Below, one piece after another: positions 8,742 to 16,840 of a stretch of DNA of 64,000 bases. Source of the stretch: Cellulomonas shaoxiangyii (GTDB lineage Bacteria; Actinomycetota; Actinomycetes; Actinomycetales; Cellulomonadaceae); NCBI RefSeq assembly GCF_004798685.1, contig NZ_CP039291.1, positions 1,178,001 through 1,242,000 of the forward strand, in the 5' to 3' direction. Position 1 is the stretch's first letter. Every line of letters begins with the position of its first letter. The notes below the pieces were generated by a model. That model had not been told where the DNA came from and ran no database searches. It worked only from the letters and a program-made list of their open reading frames with translations. A program made the translations under genes and the position numbers.

Positions 8742-9749
8742 TCAGGGGCGCCGGCGCCGGGCGGGCTCGGCCGTGGAGGCGCGCACCACGAGGTGGGTCG
8801 GCAGGGTCAGCTCGGTGTCGCACGGCGGCTCGGCGGCCGACGCGCGCGCCGCCGCGACGAGCCGCAGCAGCAGGTCGACGGCGGTCGCGCCGGCGCGGCG
8901 CTGCGGCACGGCCACCGTGGTCAGGGCGGGGTGCCCCATCGTCGCGACGGTGTCGTCGTGGCCGACCACGCTCAGGTCGTCCGGCACGCGCACGCCGCGG
9001 GCGGCCGCGCGGGTGAGCAGGCCGACCGCGACGAGGTCGTTGTACGCGAGGACCGCCGTGGCGCCGTCGGCGAGGACGAGGTCCGCCGCCTGCACGCCCC
9101 CCGCGAACGTCGGTGCGACCGCGGGGCAGCGCACCACCTCGACCCCGCCGTCGGCGGTGGCGGCGGCGAGCCCCAGGTCGCGCTGCGCACCGGCCCACGA
9201 CGACGGGCGCCCGGGCACGTAGACGATCCGCCGGTGCCCGAGGGCGCGCAGGTGCTCGACCGCCTGCCGGGTGCCGTCGGCGAGGTCCGCCACGACCGAC
9301 GGCAGCCCGTCGACCCGGCGGTGCAGCAGGACGGTCGTGGCGCGGTCGGCCACGTCGAGCAGCGCGGCGTCCGACGCGCGGGGCGAGCACAGGAGGAGGC
9401 CGTCGGTGCCGCGCCGCAGCGACGCGACGGCCTCGACCTCGAGCCCGGCCTCCTCGTCGGTGTCGGTGACGAACACGGGCAGGTCCGCGGCGCGGGCGCG
9501 CGCCGCGACGCCCTTGGCGACGTCCGCGAAGAACGGGTTGGTCAGGTCGGGGACGACCAGCCCGAGCGCGCCGGCCCGGCCGGTGATGAGGCCGCGCGCG
9601 GCGCGGTTCGGCCGGTAGCCGAGCCGCTCGGCGACGGCCCGGACGGCGTCCCGCGTCGAGGGGCTGACCGTGCCGCCCGTCAGCGCGCGCGAGGCCGTCG
9701 CGGCGGAGACGCCGGCCTCGCGGGCGACGTCCTGCAGGGTCGTGGGCAC
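8742..9749 (-). CDS. LacI-family repressor, probable local regulator of the uxaA-type gene
   Basis: 335 residues. The N-terminal helix-turn-helix reads TLQDVAREAGVSAATASRALTGG, the hinge helix is intact (RAARGLITGR), and a periplasmic-binding-type effector domain follows. GTG start at 9749. The gene begins 11 bases after the altronate-dehydratase-like gene and is surely co-transcribed with it, so it likely responds to a sugar acid or its breakdown product. A canonical LacI operator (TGCAAACGCTTCCA, 11462-11475) lies upstream of that operon, which fits autoregulation. Confidence 0.88.
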   Translation of the reverse strand: MPTTLQDVAREAGVSAATASRALTGGTVSPSTRDAVRAVAERLGYRPNRAARGLITGRAGALGLVVPDLTNPFFADVAKGVAARARAADLPVFVTDTDEEAGLEVEAVASLRRGTDGLLLCSPRASDAALLDVADRATTVLLHRRVDGLPSVVADLADGTRQAVEHLRALGHRRIVYVPGRPSSWAGAQRDLGLAAATADGGVEVVRCPAVAPTFAGGVQAADLVLADGATAVLAYNDLVAVGLLTRAAARGVRVPDDLSVVGHDDTVATMGHPALTTVAVPQRRAGATAVDLLLRLVAAARASAAEPPCDTELTLPTHLVVRASTAEPARRRRP

Positions 9750-9760
9750 CGGGCTCCCCG

Positions 9761-11374
9761 TCAGGTCACGGCGCCGAGCTGCCACGGCACGAACTCGTCG
9801 CGTCCGAGGTCGAGCTCCTCGCTGACGGTCGGGCGGCCGGACGCCACCGCGAGCACGAGGTCCAGGATCTCCTCGCCGACGCCCTCGATCGTCGCCGTGC
9901 CCGTGACGATGCGGCCCGCGTCGAGGTCCATGTCCTCGCGCATGCGCTCGTACATCTCGCTGTTCGTGGCGACCTTGATGCACGGCGCCGGCTTCGTGCC
10001 GAGGACCGAGCCGCGGCCGGTGGTGAACACGACCACCGTCGCGCCGCCGGCGACCAGGCCGGTCACGGAGACGGGGTCGTAGCCCGGGGTGTCCATGAAG
10101 GTGAGGCCCGCGTCGGTGACCGGCTCGGCGTACTCGTAGACCGCGCTCAGCTCGGCGCTGCCTGCCTTGGCCACGGCGCCGAGCGACTTCTCCAGGATCG
10201 TCGTCAGCCCGCCCGCCTTGTTGCCGGGCGAGGGGTTGTTGTCGAGCGTGCCGCCGCCGCGCGTCATGTACTCCTGCCACCAGTCGATGCGGTCGAGGAG
10301 CCGGCGGCCGACCGCCTCGCTCACCGCGCGCCGGGTGAGCAGGTGCTCCGCGCCGAAGACCTCGGGCGTCTCGGCCAGCACGCTCGTGCCGCCCTGCGCG
10401 ACGAGCAGGTCCGACGCACGGCCGAGCGCGGGGTTGGCCGTGATGCCGGAGTACCCGTCGGACCCGCCGCAGTTCAGGCCGAGCACCAGCGCGGACGCGG
10501 GGACGGTCTCGCGGCGCCTGCCCTCGAGCTCGTCGAGCATGCGGCGCACGACCGCGACGCCGGCGCGGACGGTGGCCCGGACGCCGCCCTCGTCCTGGAT
10601 CGTCAGGTGCTCGACGAGCGTGTCGGGGGACGCGGGCAGGTCCGCGAGCAGCCCCTGCACCGCGAGCATCTCGCAGCCCAGCCCCAGGACGAGCAGCCCC
10701 GTGACGTTGGGGTGCGCGGCGTACCCGCGCAGCGTGCGTCGCAGCACCTGCCCACCCTCGGACGCCGGGACGAGCCCGCAGCCCGAGTCGTGCGTGAGGG
10801 CGACGACGCCGTCGACGTGCGGCCACGCGTCCAGCACCGGGCCGCGGAACTGGTCGGCGATCATGCGGGCGGTGGACGCCGAGCAGTTCACCGACGTGAC
10901 GATGCCGACGTAGCTGCGCGTGCCGACCCGGCCGTCCGCGCGGCGGAACCCCTCGAACGTGCGGGTGGTGGTCGCGGGCGCCACCCGGACGCGCGCCGTG
11001 CCGAACTCGTACGCGTGCGCGATGGCGCCCATGCCGAGGTTCTGCGTGTGCACGTGCTCGCCGGGTGCCACCGGCGCCGTCGTGCGGCCGATGACCTGGC
11101 CGTACTTGTGCACCCGCGCCGCCGCGGGCAGGGCCCGTACCGCGAGCTTGTGGCCGCGCGGCACGCCGGCGGTGAGCGTCACGACGGCCGTGCTGCCGCC
11201 CGGCCCGCCCGGCAGCGCGAGCGACGTCCCCGCCGGCACGTCGCGCGTGGTCACGGCGACGTCGTCGTCGGGCGCGAGCAGGAGGGCGACGGCGGCGAGC
11301 GGGACGGGTGCGGTCGGCTGCGCCGGGTGGCCCGGGCCGGGGGCGGTGGGGCGGTCGGCGGGGGTGGTGCTCAC
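9761..11374 (-). CDS. UxaA-family altronate/galactarate-type dehydratase
   Basis: 537 residues: an N-terminal SAF domain (about 25-120) fused to the UxaA catalytic domain. Conserved blocks include GFRRADGRVGTRSYVGIVTSVNCS, LTHDSGCG, LGLGCE, LGLNCGGSDGYSGITANPALG, NNPSPGNKAGGLTTI and TGRGSVLGTKPAPCIKVATNS. The cysteines and histidine in these blocks are metal ligands in the family. The enzyme removes water from altronate, galactarate or a related sugar acid; the substrate is not resolved. GTG start at 11374. It is followed by a LacI gene and is divergent from a ThuA-like gene, with a LacI operator 88 bases upstream. Confidence 0.88.
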   Translation of the reverse strand: MSTTPADRPTAPGPGHPAQPTAPVPLAAVALLLAPDDDVAVTTRDVPAGTSLALPGGPGGSTAVVTLTAGVPRGHKLAVRALPAAARVHKYGQVIGRTTAPVAPGEHVHTQNLGMGAIAHAYEFGTARVRVAPATTTRTFEGFRRADGRVGTRSYVGIVTSVNCSASTARMIADQFRGPVLDAWPHVDGVVALTHDSGCGLVPASEGGQVLRRTLRGYAAHPNVTGLLVLGLGCEMLAVQGLLADLPASPDTLVEHLTIQDEGGVRATVRAGVAVVRRMLDELEGRRRETVPASALVLGLNCGGSDGYSGITANPALGRASDLLVAQGGTSVLAETPEVFGAEHLLTRRAVSEAVGRRLLDRIDWWQEYMTRGGGTLDNNPSPGNKAGGLTTILEKSLGAVAKAGSAELSAVYEYAEPVTDAGLTFMDTPGYDPVSVTGLVAGGATVVVFTTGRGSVLGTKPAPCIKVATNSEMYERMREDMDLDAGRIVTGTATIEGVGEEILDLVLAVASGRPTVSEELDLGRDEFVPWQLGAVT

Positions 11375-11441
11375 GGGGCTCCGTCGGGTCGGGGACGGGT
11401 GTCCTGCACGGGAGAGGGCGGGGAGAGGCGGGGAGAGTCCG

Positions 11442-11459
11442 GTGGAACGGAGTGGAACG
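11442..11459. repeat. Two direct repeats GTGGAACG next to the LacI operator
   Basis: GTGGAACG occurs at 11442-11449 and again at 11452-11459, one helical turn (10 bases) apart and three bases from the LacI operator. It lies where the minus-strand uxaA-type promoter should be, so it may bind a second regulator or be chance. Confidence 0.35.
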
Positions 11460-11461
11460 AC

Positions 11462-11475
11462 TGCAAACGCTTCCA
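11462..11475. promoter_or_regulatory. LacI-family operator (TGNAANCGNTTNCA)
   Basis: TGCAAACGCTTCCA fits the general LacI-family operator at every fixed position. It sits 88 bases before the uxaA-type start on the minus strand and 104 bases before the ThuA-like start on the plus strand, with the LacI gene in the same operon. It could control both directions. Confidence 0.75.
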
Positions 11476-11578
11476 GCATCGTCCCACCGGGCCGGCGGGC
11501 TGTCGAGGGCGGCGGACCCGCGGCCCGGTCGCCCTGTCCGTGCCGGCGACTGTCGGAGGCGCCCGGCACACTGGCGCG

Positions 11579-12448
11579 GTGCCGAGTGACGTGAACAACC
11601 CGACCGCCGACGACCGCCCCGCCGACGACCGCCCCGCCGACGACCGCCCCGCCGACGACCTCCCCGCCCACGACCTCCCCGCCCACGACCGCCCCGCCGA
11701 GGCCGGGACCCCGACCGCCCGCGCCGCCGCTCGCGCGCGCGGCCGCCGCCGCGACGACCGCCGGCCGCGCGCCCTCGTCCTGGTGGGACGCGGGCGGTAC
11801 GAGGACCCGTGGCACGACGACGCCGCGACGGCCGGTGCCCTGCAGCCGCTCCTGGCGGCCGAGGGCTGGGACGTGCACGTGCACGGCACGTCCCCGGCCC
11901 TGCTCGCCGACGACGGGCTCGTCGCGGCGACCGTGGGCCGCCCCGACCTCGTGGTCGTGGCGGCCGGGACGGGGCGCTCGGACCCCGACTTCGACGGGGA
12001 CGACGCCGCCTGGGCCGCGTTCCACACGGCGCTCGCGGGGTTCGTGACGGGCGGCGTCCCGCTGCTCGCGCTGCACGCCGCGGCGAACACGTTCCACGAC
12101 GCGCCGGCCTGGTCGGGCCTCGTCGGCGGGCGCTGGACCGACGGCACGTCGTGGCACCCGCCCATCGGCACGGCGACGTTCGACGTCGCCGACCCCGCGC
12201 ACCCCGTGACCGCCGGTCTCGGCCCCGTCGAGGCGTTCGACGAGCAGTACTGCGACCTCGCGGTCGACCCCGGCAGCCACGTGCTGCTGACGACGCGGCA
12301 CGAGGGCCGCGACCACCCCGTCGTGTGGGTTGCGCCGGGCCCCGCGCGCGTCGTCTACGACGGGCTCGGGCACGACGTGCGGTCGTGGGCGAGCCCGTCC
12401 CGGCGCGACCTCGTGCGGCGCACCGTGGCCTGGCTCGCCGCTCGCTGA
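11579..12448 (+). CDS. ThuA-domain protein (trehalose-utilisation / glutamine-amidotransferase fold)
   Basis: 289 residues. From about residue 60 (ALVLVGRGRYEDPWHDDAATAGAL) it follows the ThuA fold, with LLALHAAANTFHDAP, the WTDGTSWHPPIG block, HPVTAGLGPVEAFDEQYCDL and a terminal WVAPGPARVVYDGLGHD. ThuA proteins are linked to sugar oxidation and are often found with dehydrogenases; function is poorly defined. The first 50 residues are a low-complexity tail with five-residue repeats (ADDRP). GTG at 11579 lies 6 bases after CACACT and lacks a ribosome binding site, so the mRNA is probably leaderless. It is divergent from the sugar-acid dehydratase and shares its operator region. Confidence 0.75.
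   Translation: MPSDVNNPTADDRPADDRPADDRPADDLPAHDLPAHDRPAEAGTPTARAAARARGRRRDDRRPRALVLVGRGRYEDPWHDDAATAGALQPLLAAEGWDVHVHGTSPALLADDGLVAATVGRPDLVVVAAGTGRSDPDFDGDDAAWAAFHTALAGFVTGGVPLLALHAAANTFHDAPAWSGLVGGRWTDGTSWHPPIGTATFDVADPAHPVTAGLGPVEAFDEQYCDLAVDPGSHVLLTTRHEGRDHPVVWVAPGPARVVYDGLGHDVRSWASPSRRDLVRRTVAWLAAR
11604..11700 (+). repeat. 15-bp tandem repeats coding for ADDRP pentapeptides
   Basis: About six copies of a 15-base unit (GCCGACGACCGCCCC with variants GACCTC and CACGAC) run head to tail inside the ThuA-like gene. Each copy adds five residues, so copy-number change keeps the frame and only alters the length of an acidic, proline-containing tail. Confidence 0.8.
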
Positions 12449-12611
12449 CCGGACCGCCCGGCGGCTCGGTGGGCCGCCCCGCCCCGCTCCGGGCTCATAC
12501 GTGTGTGCCGACCGCGCCCCGGCGGCGCCGCCTCCCGACGCCCGAAACCTGCACGAAACAGCGCACACGGGTGCAGACTGGCGGGCAGCACACGTCGAGC
12601 AGGGGAGAGCG

Positions 12612-13604
12612 ATGCCGGGACGACGAGTGACGTCCAAGGACGTCGCGCAGCACGCCGGCGTGTCGCAGAGCACGGTCAGCTACGTGCTCAACGACACGCC
12701 GAACCAGTCGATCAGCCCGGCGACGCGCGACCGCGTCCGCGCGGCCGCGGCCACCCTCGGCTACACCCCGTCCGCGGCGGCCCGTGCGCTGCGGCGCGGC
12801 TCCAGCGAGGCCGTGCTGGTCGTCCTGCCCGACGCGCCGATCGGAGCGGCCATCGCGGCGATGATCGAGGGCGTCAGCGCGGTCCTCGAACCGCACGGGC
12901 ACCCGGTCGTGCACCGTCGCCAGCGGGACACGGTGGGGCTGCGCGCCCTGTGGCACGAGCTCGCGCCCGCGGCGATCGCCAACCTCGCCGCCTTCCCCGC
13001 GTCGGAGGAGGCCGCCATCGAGGCGGCGGGCATCCCGGTCGTCGGGGTCGCGCTCGGCGGCGAGCCCGGCCGGGCCATGCGCGTGCCGCAGACCGCGATC
13101 GGGCGCCTGCAGGCCGAGCACCTCGTGCAGCGCGGCCACACGCACCTCGGGTTCGCGGCCTCGACGGACCCGCACCTGGCCGAGATCGCCCGTGGCCGCC
13201 TCGCCGGCGTCGAGGAGGTCTGCGCCGAGCGCGGTCTGCCCGCGCCCGTCGTCGTGGACGTGCCGCTCTACGCGGACGCGGCCGCGCGTGCCGTGCAGCG
13301 GTTGCGCGACCGCGCGGGCCCGGTGACGGCCGTGTGCGCGTGCAACGACGACGTCGCGCTCGCGGTCCTCGCCGGCCTGCGCACCGCGGGTCTCGCCGCG
13401 CCCGGCGACCTGGCGGTCGTCGGTGTGGACAACCTGACGGCGGGCCGCCTCGCGGCACCGCCGCTCACCACGGTCGACATCCGGCCCGACGACATCGGCA
13501 CGACCCTGGGCAAGCACGTCCTGCGGCGGCTCAAGCCCGAGCTGGAGCTCCCGGTGCCCGACGACGAGCCACCGATCGACCTGGTGGTGCGCGCGACCAC
13601 CTGA
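12612..13604 (+). CDS. LacI-family regulator, first of a tandem pair
   Basis: 330 residues. Helix-turn-helix VTSKDVAQHAGVSQSTVSYVLND, an intact hinge (SAAARALRRG, about 55-64), then a periplasmic-binding-like effector domain. It ends DDEPPIDLVVRATT, exactly as its neighbour does. The two proteins are clear paralogues from a local duplication. ATG 12612 follows AGGGGAGAG. The effector domain is divergent from sugar-binding LacI members and no metabolic gene adjoins, so the ligand is unknown. CTGCAC (12549) and GTGCAG (12571) form an inverted repeat with a 16-base gap in the promoter region. Confidence 0.85.
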   Translation: MPGRRVTSKDVAQHAGVSQSTVSYVLNDTPNQSISPATRDRVRAAAATLGYTPSAAARALRRGSSEAVLVVLPDAPIGAAIAAMIEGVSAVLEPHGHPVVHRRQRDTVGLRALWHELAPAAIANLAAFPASEEAAIEAAGIPVVGVALGGEPGRAMRVPQTAIGRLQAEHLVQRGHTHLGFAASTDPHLAEIARGRLAGVEEVCAERGLPAPVVVDVPLYADAAARAVQRLRDRAGPVTAVCACNDDVALAVLAGLRTAGLAAPGDLAVVGVDNLTAGRLAAPPLTTVDIRPDDIGTTLGKHVLRRLKPELELPVPDDEPPIDLVVRATT

Positions 13605-13680
13605 CCGACCGGCCGGCGGGCGCCACCGGCCCGCCGGCGACGCGGGCGCGCCGGCGCGCACCACGCAGAGGAGGACGAGG

Positions 13681-14670
13681 ATGTCCGAACGACGCGTCAC
13701 GTCCCGGGACGTCGCCACGCGTGCCGGCGTCTCGCAGAGCACCGTCAGCTACGTCATCAACGACGCGCCCGGGCAGACGATCAGCGCGGCGACGCGCGAG
13801 CGGGTCCTGGCGGCCGCGGGGGAGCTCGGGTACGCGCCCCCGGCCGGGGCGCGGCCGCCGCGCCGCAGCCGGCTCCAGGTGGTCCTCGTCGTGATCCCCG
13901 ACGGGCCGCTCGGCACGGTGGCGGTCCTCGTCCTCGAGTCGTTCGCGGCGACGCTCGAGCAGCACGGCTACACCGTGGTCTCGCAGCGGCGACGGCAGCG
14001 GACGCTCGCGCAGCTCATGCAGGGCTTCTCGCCGGTGGCGGTCGCCGACCTGGCCGCCCTCACCCCGGGGGACGCGGCGGCCGTCGCCGACCGCGGGATC
14101 CCGCTCGTGGGACTGTCCCTCGACGGTGCCGCCGGGTCCGCGATGCGGATCCCGCAGCGGCGCGTCGGTCGTGTGCAGGCGGCCCACCTCGTCGAGCGCG
14201 GCCACACCCGGCTCGCCTTCGCGGCGTCACCGGAGCCGATCGCGGAGTTCTTCCTTCCGGGGCGGCTCGCGGGCCTGCGGGACGAGTGCGCCGAGCACGG
14301 CCTGCCGGCGCCCGTGGTCGTCGACGTGCCGCTCTACCCCGACGCGGCGGCCCGCGCGGTGCGACGGCTCCGAGACCGGGACGAGCCCGTGACCGCGGTC
14401 TGCGCGTTCGACGACGAGGTGGCGCTGGCCGTGCTGTCCGGCGTGGCGTCGCTGGGACTGCGTGTGCCCGACGACCTCGCGGTGGTCGGCGTGGACGATC
14501 TGCCCCTGGCGCGCCTCGCACTGCCCCCGATCACGACCGTCGCGATCCGCACCGAGGACGTCGGCACGGACCTCGCGCGGCACGTGCTGCGACTCCTGCA
14601 GCCGGAGCTCGGTCTCTCGGAGCCGGACGACGAGCCCCCGATCGACCTGGTGGTGCGCGCGACGACCTGA
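13681..14670 (+). CDS. LacI-family regulator, second of a tandem pair, with altered hinge
   Basis: 329 residues, paralogue of the preceding gene with the same layout and the same last 14 residues. The helix-turn-helix (VTSRDVATRAGVSQSTVSYVIND) is intact. The hinge helix is not: where the first copy has SAAARALRRG this one has PAGARPPRRS, and the two adjacent prolines should prevent the usual helix that enters the minor groove. DNA binding may therefore differ or be weakened. ATG 13681 follows a strong site (GAGGAGGACGAGG). The 76-base gap to the first copy suggests co-transcription. Confidence 0.83.
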   Translation: MSERRVTSRDVATRAGVSQSTVSYVINDAPGQTISAATRERVLAAAGELGYAPPAGARPPRRSRLQVVLVVIPDGPLGTVAVLVLESFAATLEQHGYTVVSQRRRQRTLAQLMQGFSPVAVADLAALTPGDAAAVADRGIPLVGLSLDGAAGSAMRIPQRRVGRVQAAHLVERGHTRLAFAASPEPIAEFFLPGRLAGLRDECAEHGLPAPVVVDVPLYPDAAARAVRRLRDRDEPVTAVCAFDDEVALAVLSGVASLGLRVPDDLAVVGVDDLPLARLALPPITTVAIRTEDVGTDLARHVLRLLQPELGLSEPDDEPPIDLVVRATT

Positions 14671-14683
14671 GGGTGCCGGTCCG

Positions 14684-14718
14684 CCGGACGCGCAGGGGCG
14701 CCGGGTCCCGGCGTCCGG
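14684..14718. terminator. Possible terminator between lacI pair and recD
   Basis: CCGGACGC (14684-14691) pairs with GCGTCCGG (14711-14718) over a 19-base loop that can itself fold. It lies between convergent genes ending at 14670 and 14732. The stem is short and lacks a T tract. Confidence 0.4.
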
Positions 14719-14731
14719 TCGGCGCGGACGC

Positions 14732-16840
14732 TCAGCGCGGGAAGAGCAGCCCGCTCGCCCGTCGCACCGGGCGCTGCACCGCGGCCTGCACGGCCTCCGC
14801 CGTGCCGACGACCCGCACGACGTCCCGCGCGCGGGTGACCGCCGTGTAGAGCAGCTCGCGCGTGAGCAGGGGGGACGTGGCGGGCGGCAGCAGGACCGAC
14901 ACCCGCGCGAACTGGCTGCCCTGCGCCCGGTGCACCGTCATGGCGTGCACGAGCTCGACGGCCGGCAGCCGGTGGGGGCGCACCAGGCGGGGTGCGCCGG
15001 CCGTCCCGAACGCGACCACGACGCCTCCGCTCCCGTCGTCGACGACCACGCCCGTGTCGCCGTTGGCGAGGCCCGTCGTGCGGTCGTTGGTCGTCACGAG
15101 CAGCGGCGCGCCCACCGCCCAGGGTCCGCCGCCGTCGTCGGCCCCCGCCGCCTCGGTCACCCACCGCTGCGCCACGGCCGACCACAGCGCCACGCCCGCG
15201 GGGCCCCGGCGGTGGGCGAGCAGGAGCCGGTGCCGGCCCAGTGCGTCCAGCGCGCCCGCGGCGTCCCCGGCGCGCGCGGCCGCGACGACCGCCGCACCGG
15301 CGGCGGCCACGTCGGCCCGGACGCCGCCGACCTCCGCGGCCGTCGGCGCCGCGTCCGCGGTCTCGACCAGCTGCACGTGCGGGCCGCCCGCACGCAGCAG
15401 CCCCAGCGCCTCGTCCGCGCGGCCGCGCCGGACCGCCTCGGCGAGCGCACCGAGGTCGGCGCCGAAGCGGTGCGGCACGGTGAGCCGGACGACGCCCCCA
15501 CGCAGCGCGCGGCGGTCCCGGGCGTCGTCGGAGCGGTCGGCGTCGGTGACCACGGGGGGCCCGGTGCCGGTGCCGGTGGTGGTGGGGCCGGTGCCGGTGC
15601 CGCCGGCGGCCGTGAGCGGCGGCGGGGCGTCGTCCGGGACGAGCGCGGCGAGGCGGGCGGGCAGGGACCCCGCCGGTGGGACCCGTGCGACGAGGTCGCC
15701 GAGCACGGCTCCCACCTCCACCGACGCCAGCTGGTCGGGGTCCCCGACGAGCACGAGCCGGGCGTCGGGGCGCAGCGCCTCGAGCAGGCGCGCGAGCAGG
15801 GGCAGCGACACCATCGACGCCTCGTCGACCACGACGACGTCGTGCGGGAGCCGGTGCGCGCGGTCGTGCCGGAACCGGGTGCCACCGCCCGGACGCGCGC
15901 CGAGCAGGCGGTGCAGGGTCGACGCGTGCAGGACGGCCGGGCGCGGGGCGCCGGAGGCCGCGGCGAGCTCCGCGAGCTCCGCGTCGACGGCCTCCTGCAG
16001 GCGGGCGGCGGCCTTGCCGGTCGGTGCGGCGAGCGCGACCCGCAGGTCCGTGCCGTGCACGTCGCGCAGCACCGCGACGAGTCGCGCGACCGTGGTGGTC
16101 TTGCCGGTGCCCGGACCCCCCGTGAGCACCGTGAGCCGCGAGACCGCGGCGGTCGCCGCGGCCAGGCGCTGGCGCGTGTCCGCGGGCCGGGGGAAGCGGG
16201 CGGCGACCGCCCGCCGGACCGCCGCGTCGTCGGCGGGGAGCGCGGCGGCGAGTCGGGCGTCGACCTCGTGCCGGACCAGCTGCTCGTCCCGCCAGTAGCG
16301 GTCGAGGTACACGCGCCCGTCGACCCAGCGGACCGGCCGGTCCGCCGGACCCGCCGGGCCGTCCGCGACCATGGCGCTGGCACGGACGGCCGCGGCCCAG
16401 GCGTCCGGTTCCGGCCACGGCAGGACGGCGGGCCCGGCGTCCGGCGTACCGGGTCCGGGACCTGCGGCCTCGCGCCCGCCCGCCTCGATCCGGCCGGGTC
16501 CGGGGTCACCGACGTCCACGAGGGCGACCGCGTCGGCGAGCGACACGCACACCGACCCGCCGCGGACCGCGCGCACCGCGAGCGCGGCCGCGAGCCGGAC
16601 GCGCTCGTCCGCCTCGCCCGTCAGCGCGCCCAGCCGCTCGGCCACGCGCACGTCCGCGGCCGTCAGCACGCCGGCGGCCGCGAACGCGCCGAGCAGCGGC
16701 CCGGCGCGCCAGGGCGTGCGCGCCGCGCCGTCGCCGAGCACGCCGTCGCCGAGCTCGCCGCCGCCGAGCACGCCGCCGCCGAGCACGCCGCCGCCCACGT
16801 CGCGGCCCACGTCGGACGTCGTCCCACCGGGCTCGCTCAT
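14732..16840 (-). CDS. recD: RecD, helicase subunit of RecBCD (exodeoxyribonuclease V alpha chain)
   Basis: 702 residues. A superfamily 1B 5'-3' helicase: Walker A TGGPGTGKTTT (about 240-250), Walker B VVVDEASMV, LVLVGDPDQLASV, and the C-terminal AMTVHRAQGSQFARV and LYTAVTRARD motifs. The N-terminal 35 residues are a glycine-rich tail with VLGGG-type repeats, and a GT-rich linker (GGTGTGPTTTGTGTG) interrupts the helicase core. Its ATG at 16840 overlaps the recB stop in an ATGA, so expression should be coupled. It is the last gene of the recC-recB-recD operon. Confidence 0.93.
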   Translation of the reverse strand: MSEPGGTTSDVGRDVGGGVLGGGVLGGGELGDGVLGDGAARTPWRAGPLLGAFAAAGVLTAADVRVAERLGALTGEADERVRLAAALAVRAVRGGSVCVSLADAVALVDVGDPGPGRIEAGGREAAGPGPGTPDAGPAVLPWPEPDAWAAAVRASAMVADGPAGPADRPVRWVDGRVYLDRYWRDEQLVRHEVDARLAAALPADDAAVRRAVAARFPRPADTRQRLAAATAAVSRLTVLTGGPGTGKTTTVARLVAVLRDVHGTDLRVALAAPTGKAAARLQEAVDAELAELAAASGAPRPAVLHASTLHRLLGARPGGGTRFRHDRAHRLPHDVVVVDEASMVSLPLLARLLEALRPDARLVLVGDPDQLASVEVGAVLGDLVARVPPAGSLPARLAALVPDDAPPPLTAAGGTGTGPTTTGTGTGPPVVTDADRSDDARDRRALRGGVVRLTVPHRFGADLGALAEAVRRGRADEALGLLRAGGPHVQLVETADAAPTAAEVGGVRADVAAAGAAVVAAARAGDAAGALDALGRHRLLLAHRRGPAGVALWSAVAQRWVTEAAGADDGGGPWAVGAPLLVTTNDRTTGLANGDTGVVVDDGSGGVVVAFGTAGAPRLVRPHRLPAVELVHAMTVHRAQGSQFARVSVLLPPATSPLLTRELLYTAVTRARDVVRVVGTAEAVQAAVQRPVRRASGLLFPR

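Noticed and set aside
15560..15605. Short GT/CCGGTG repeats in recD, and similar repeats at 17289-17345 in recB, as possible CRISPR or mobile-element repeats
   Set aside because: They are in-frame simple-sequence repeats that encode Gly-Thr linkers, with no spacers and no terminal inverted repeats.
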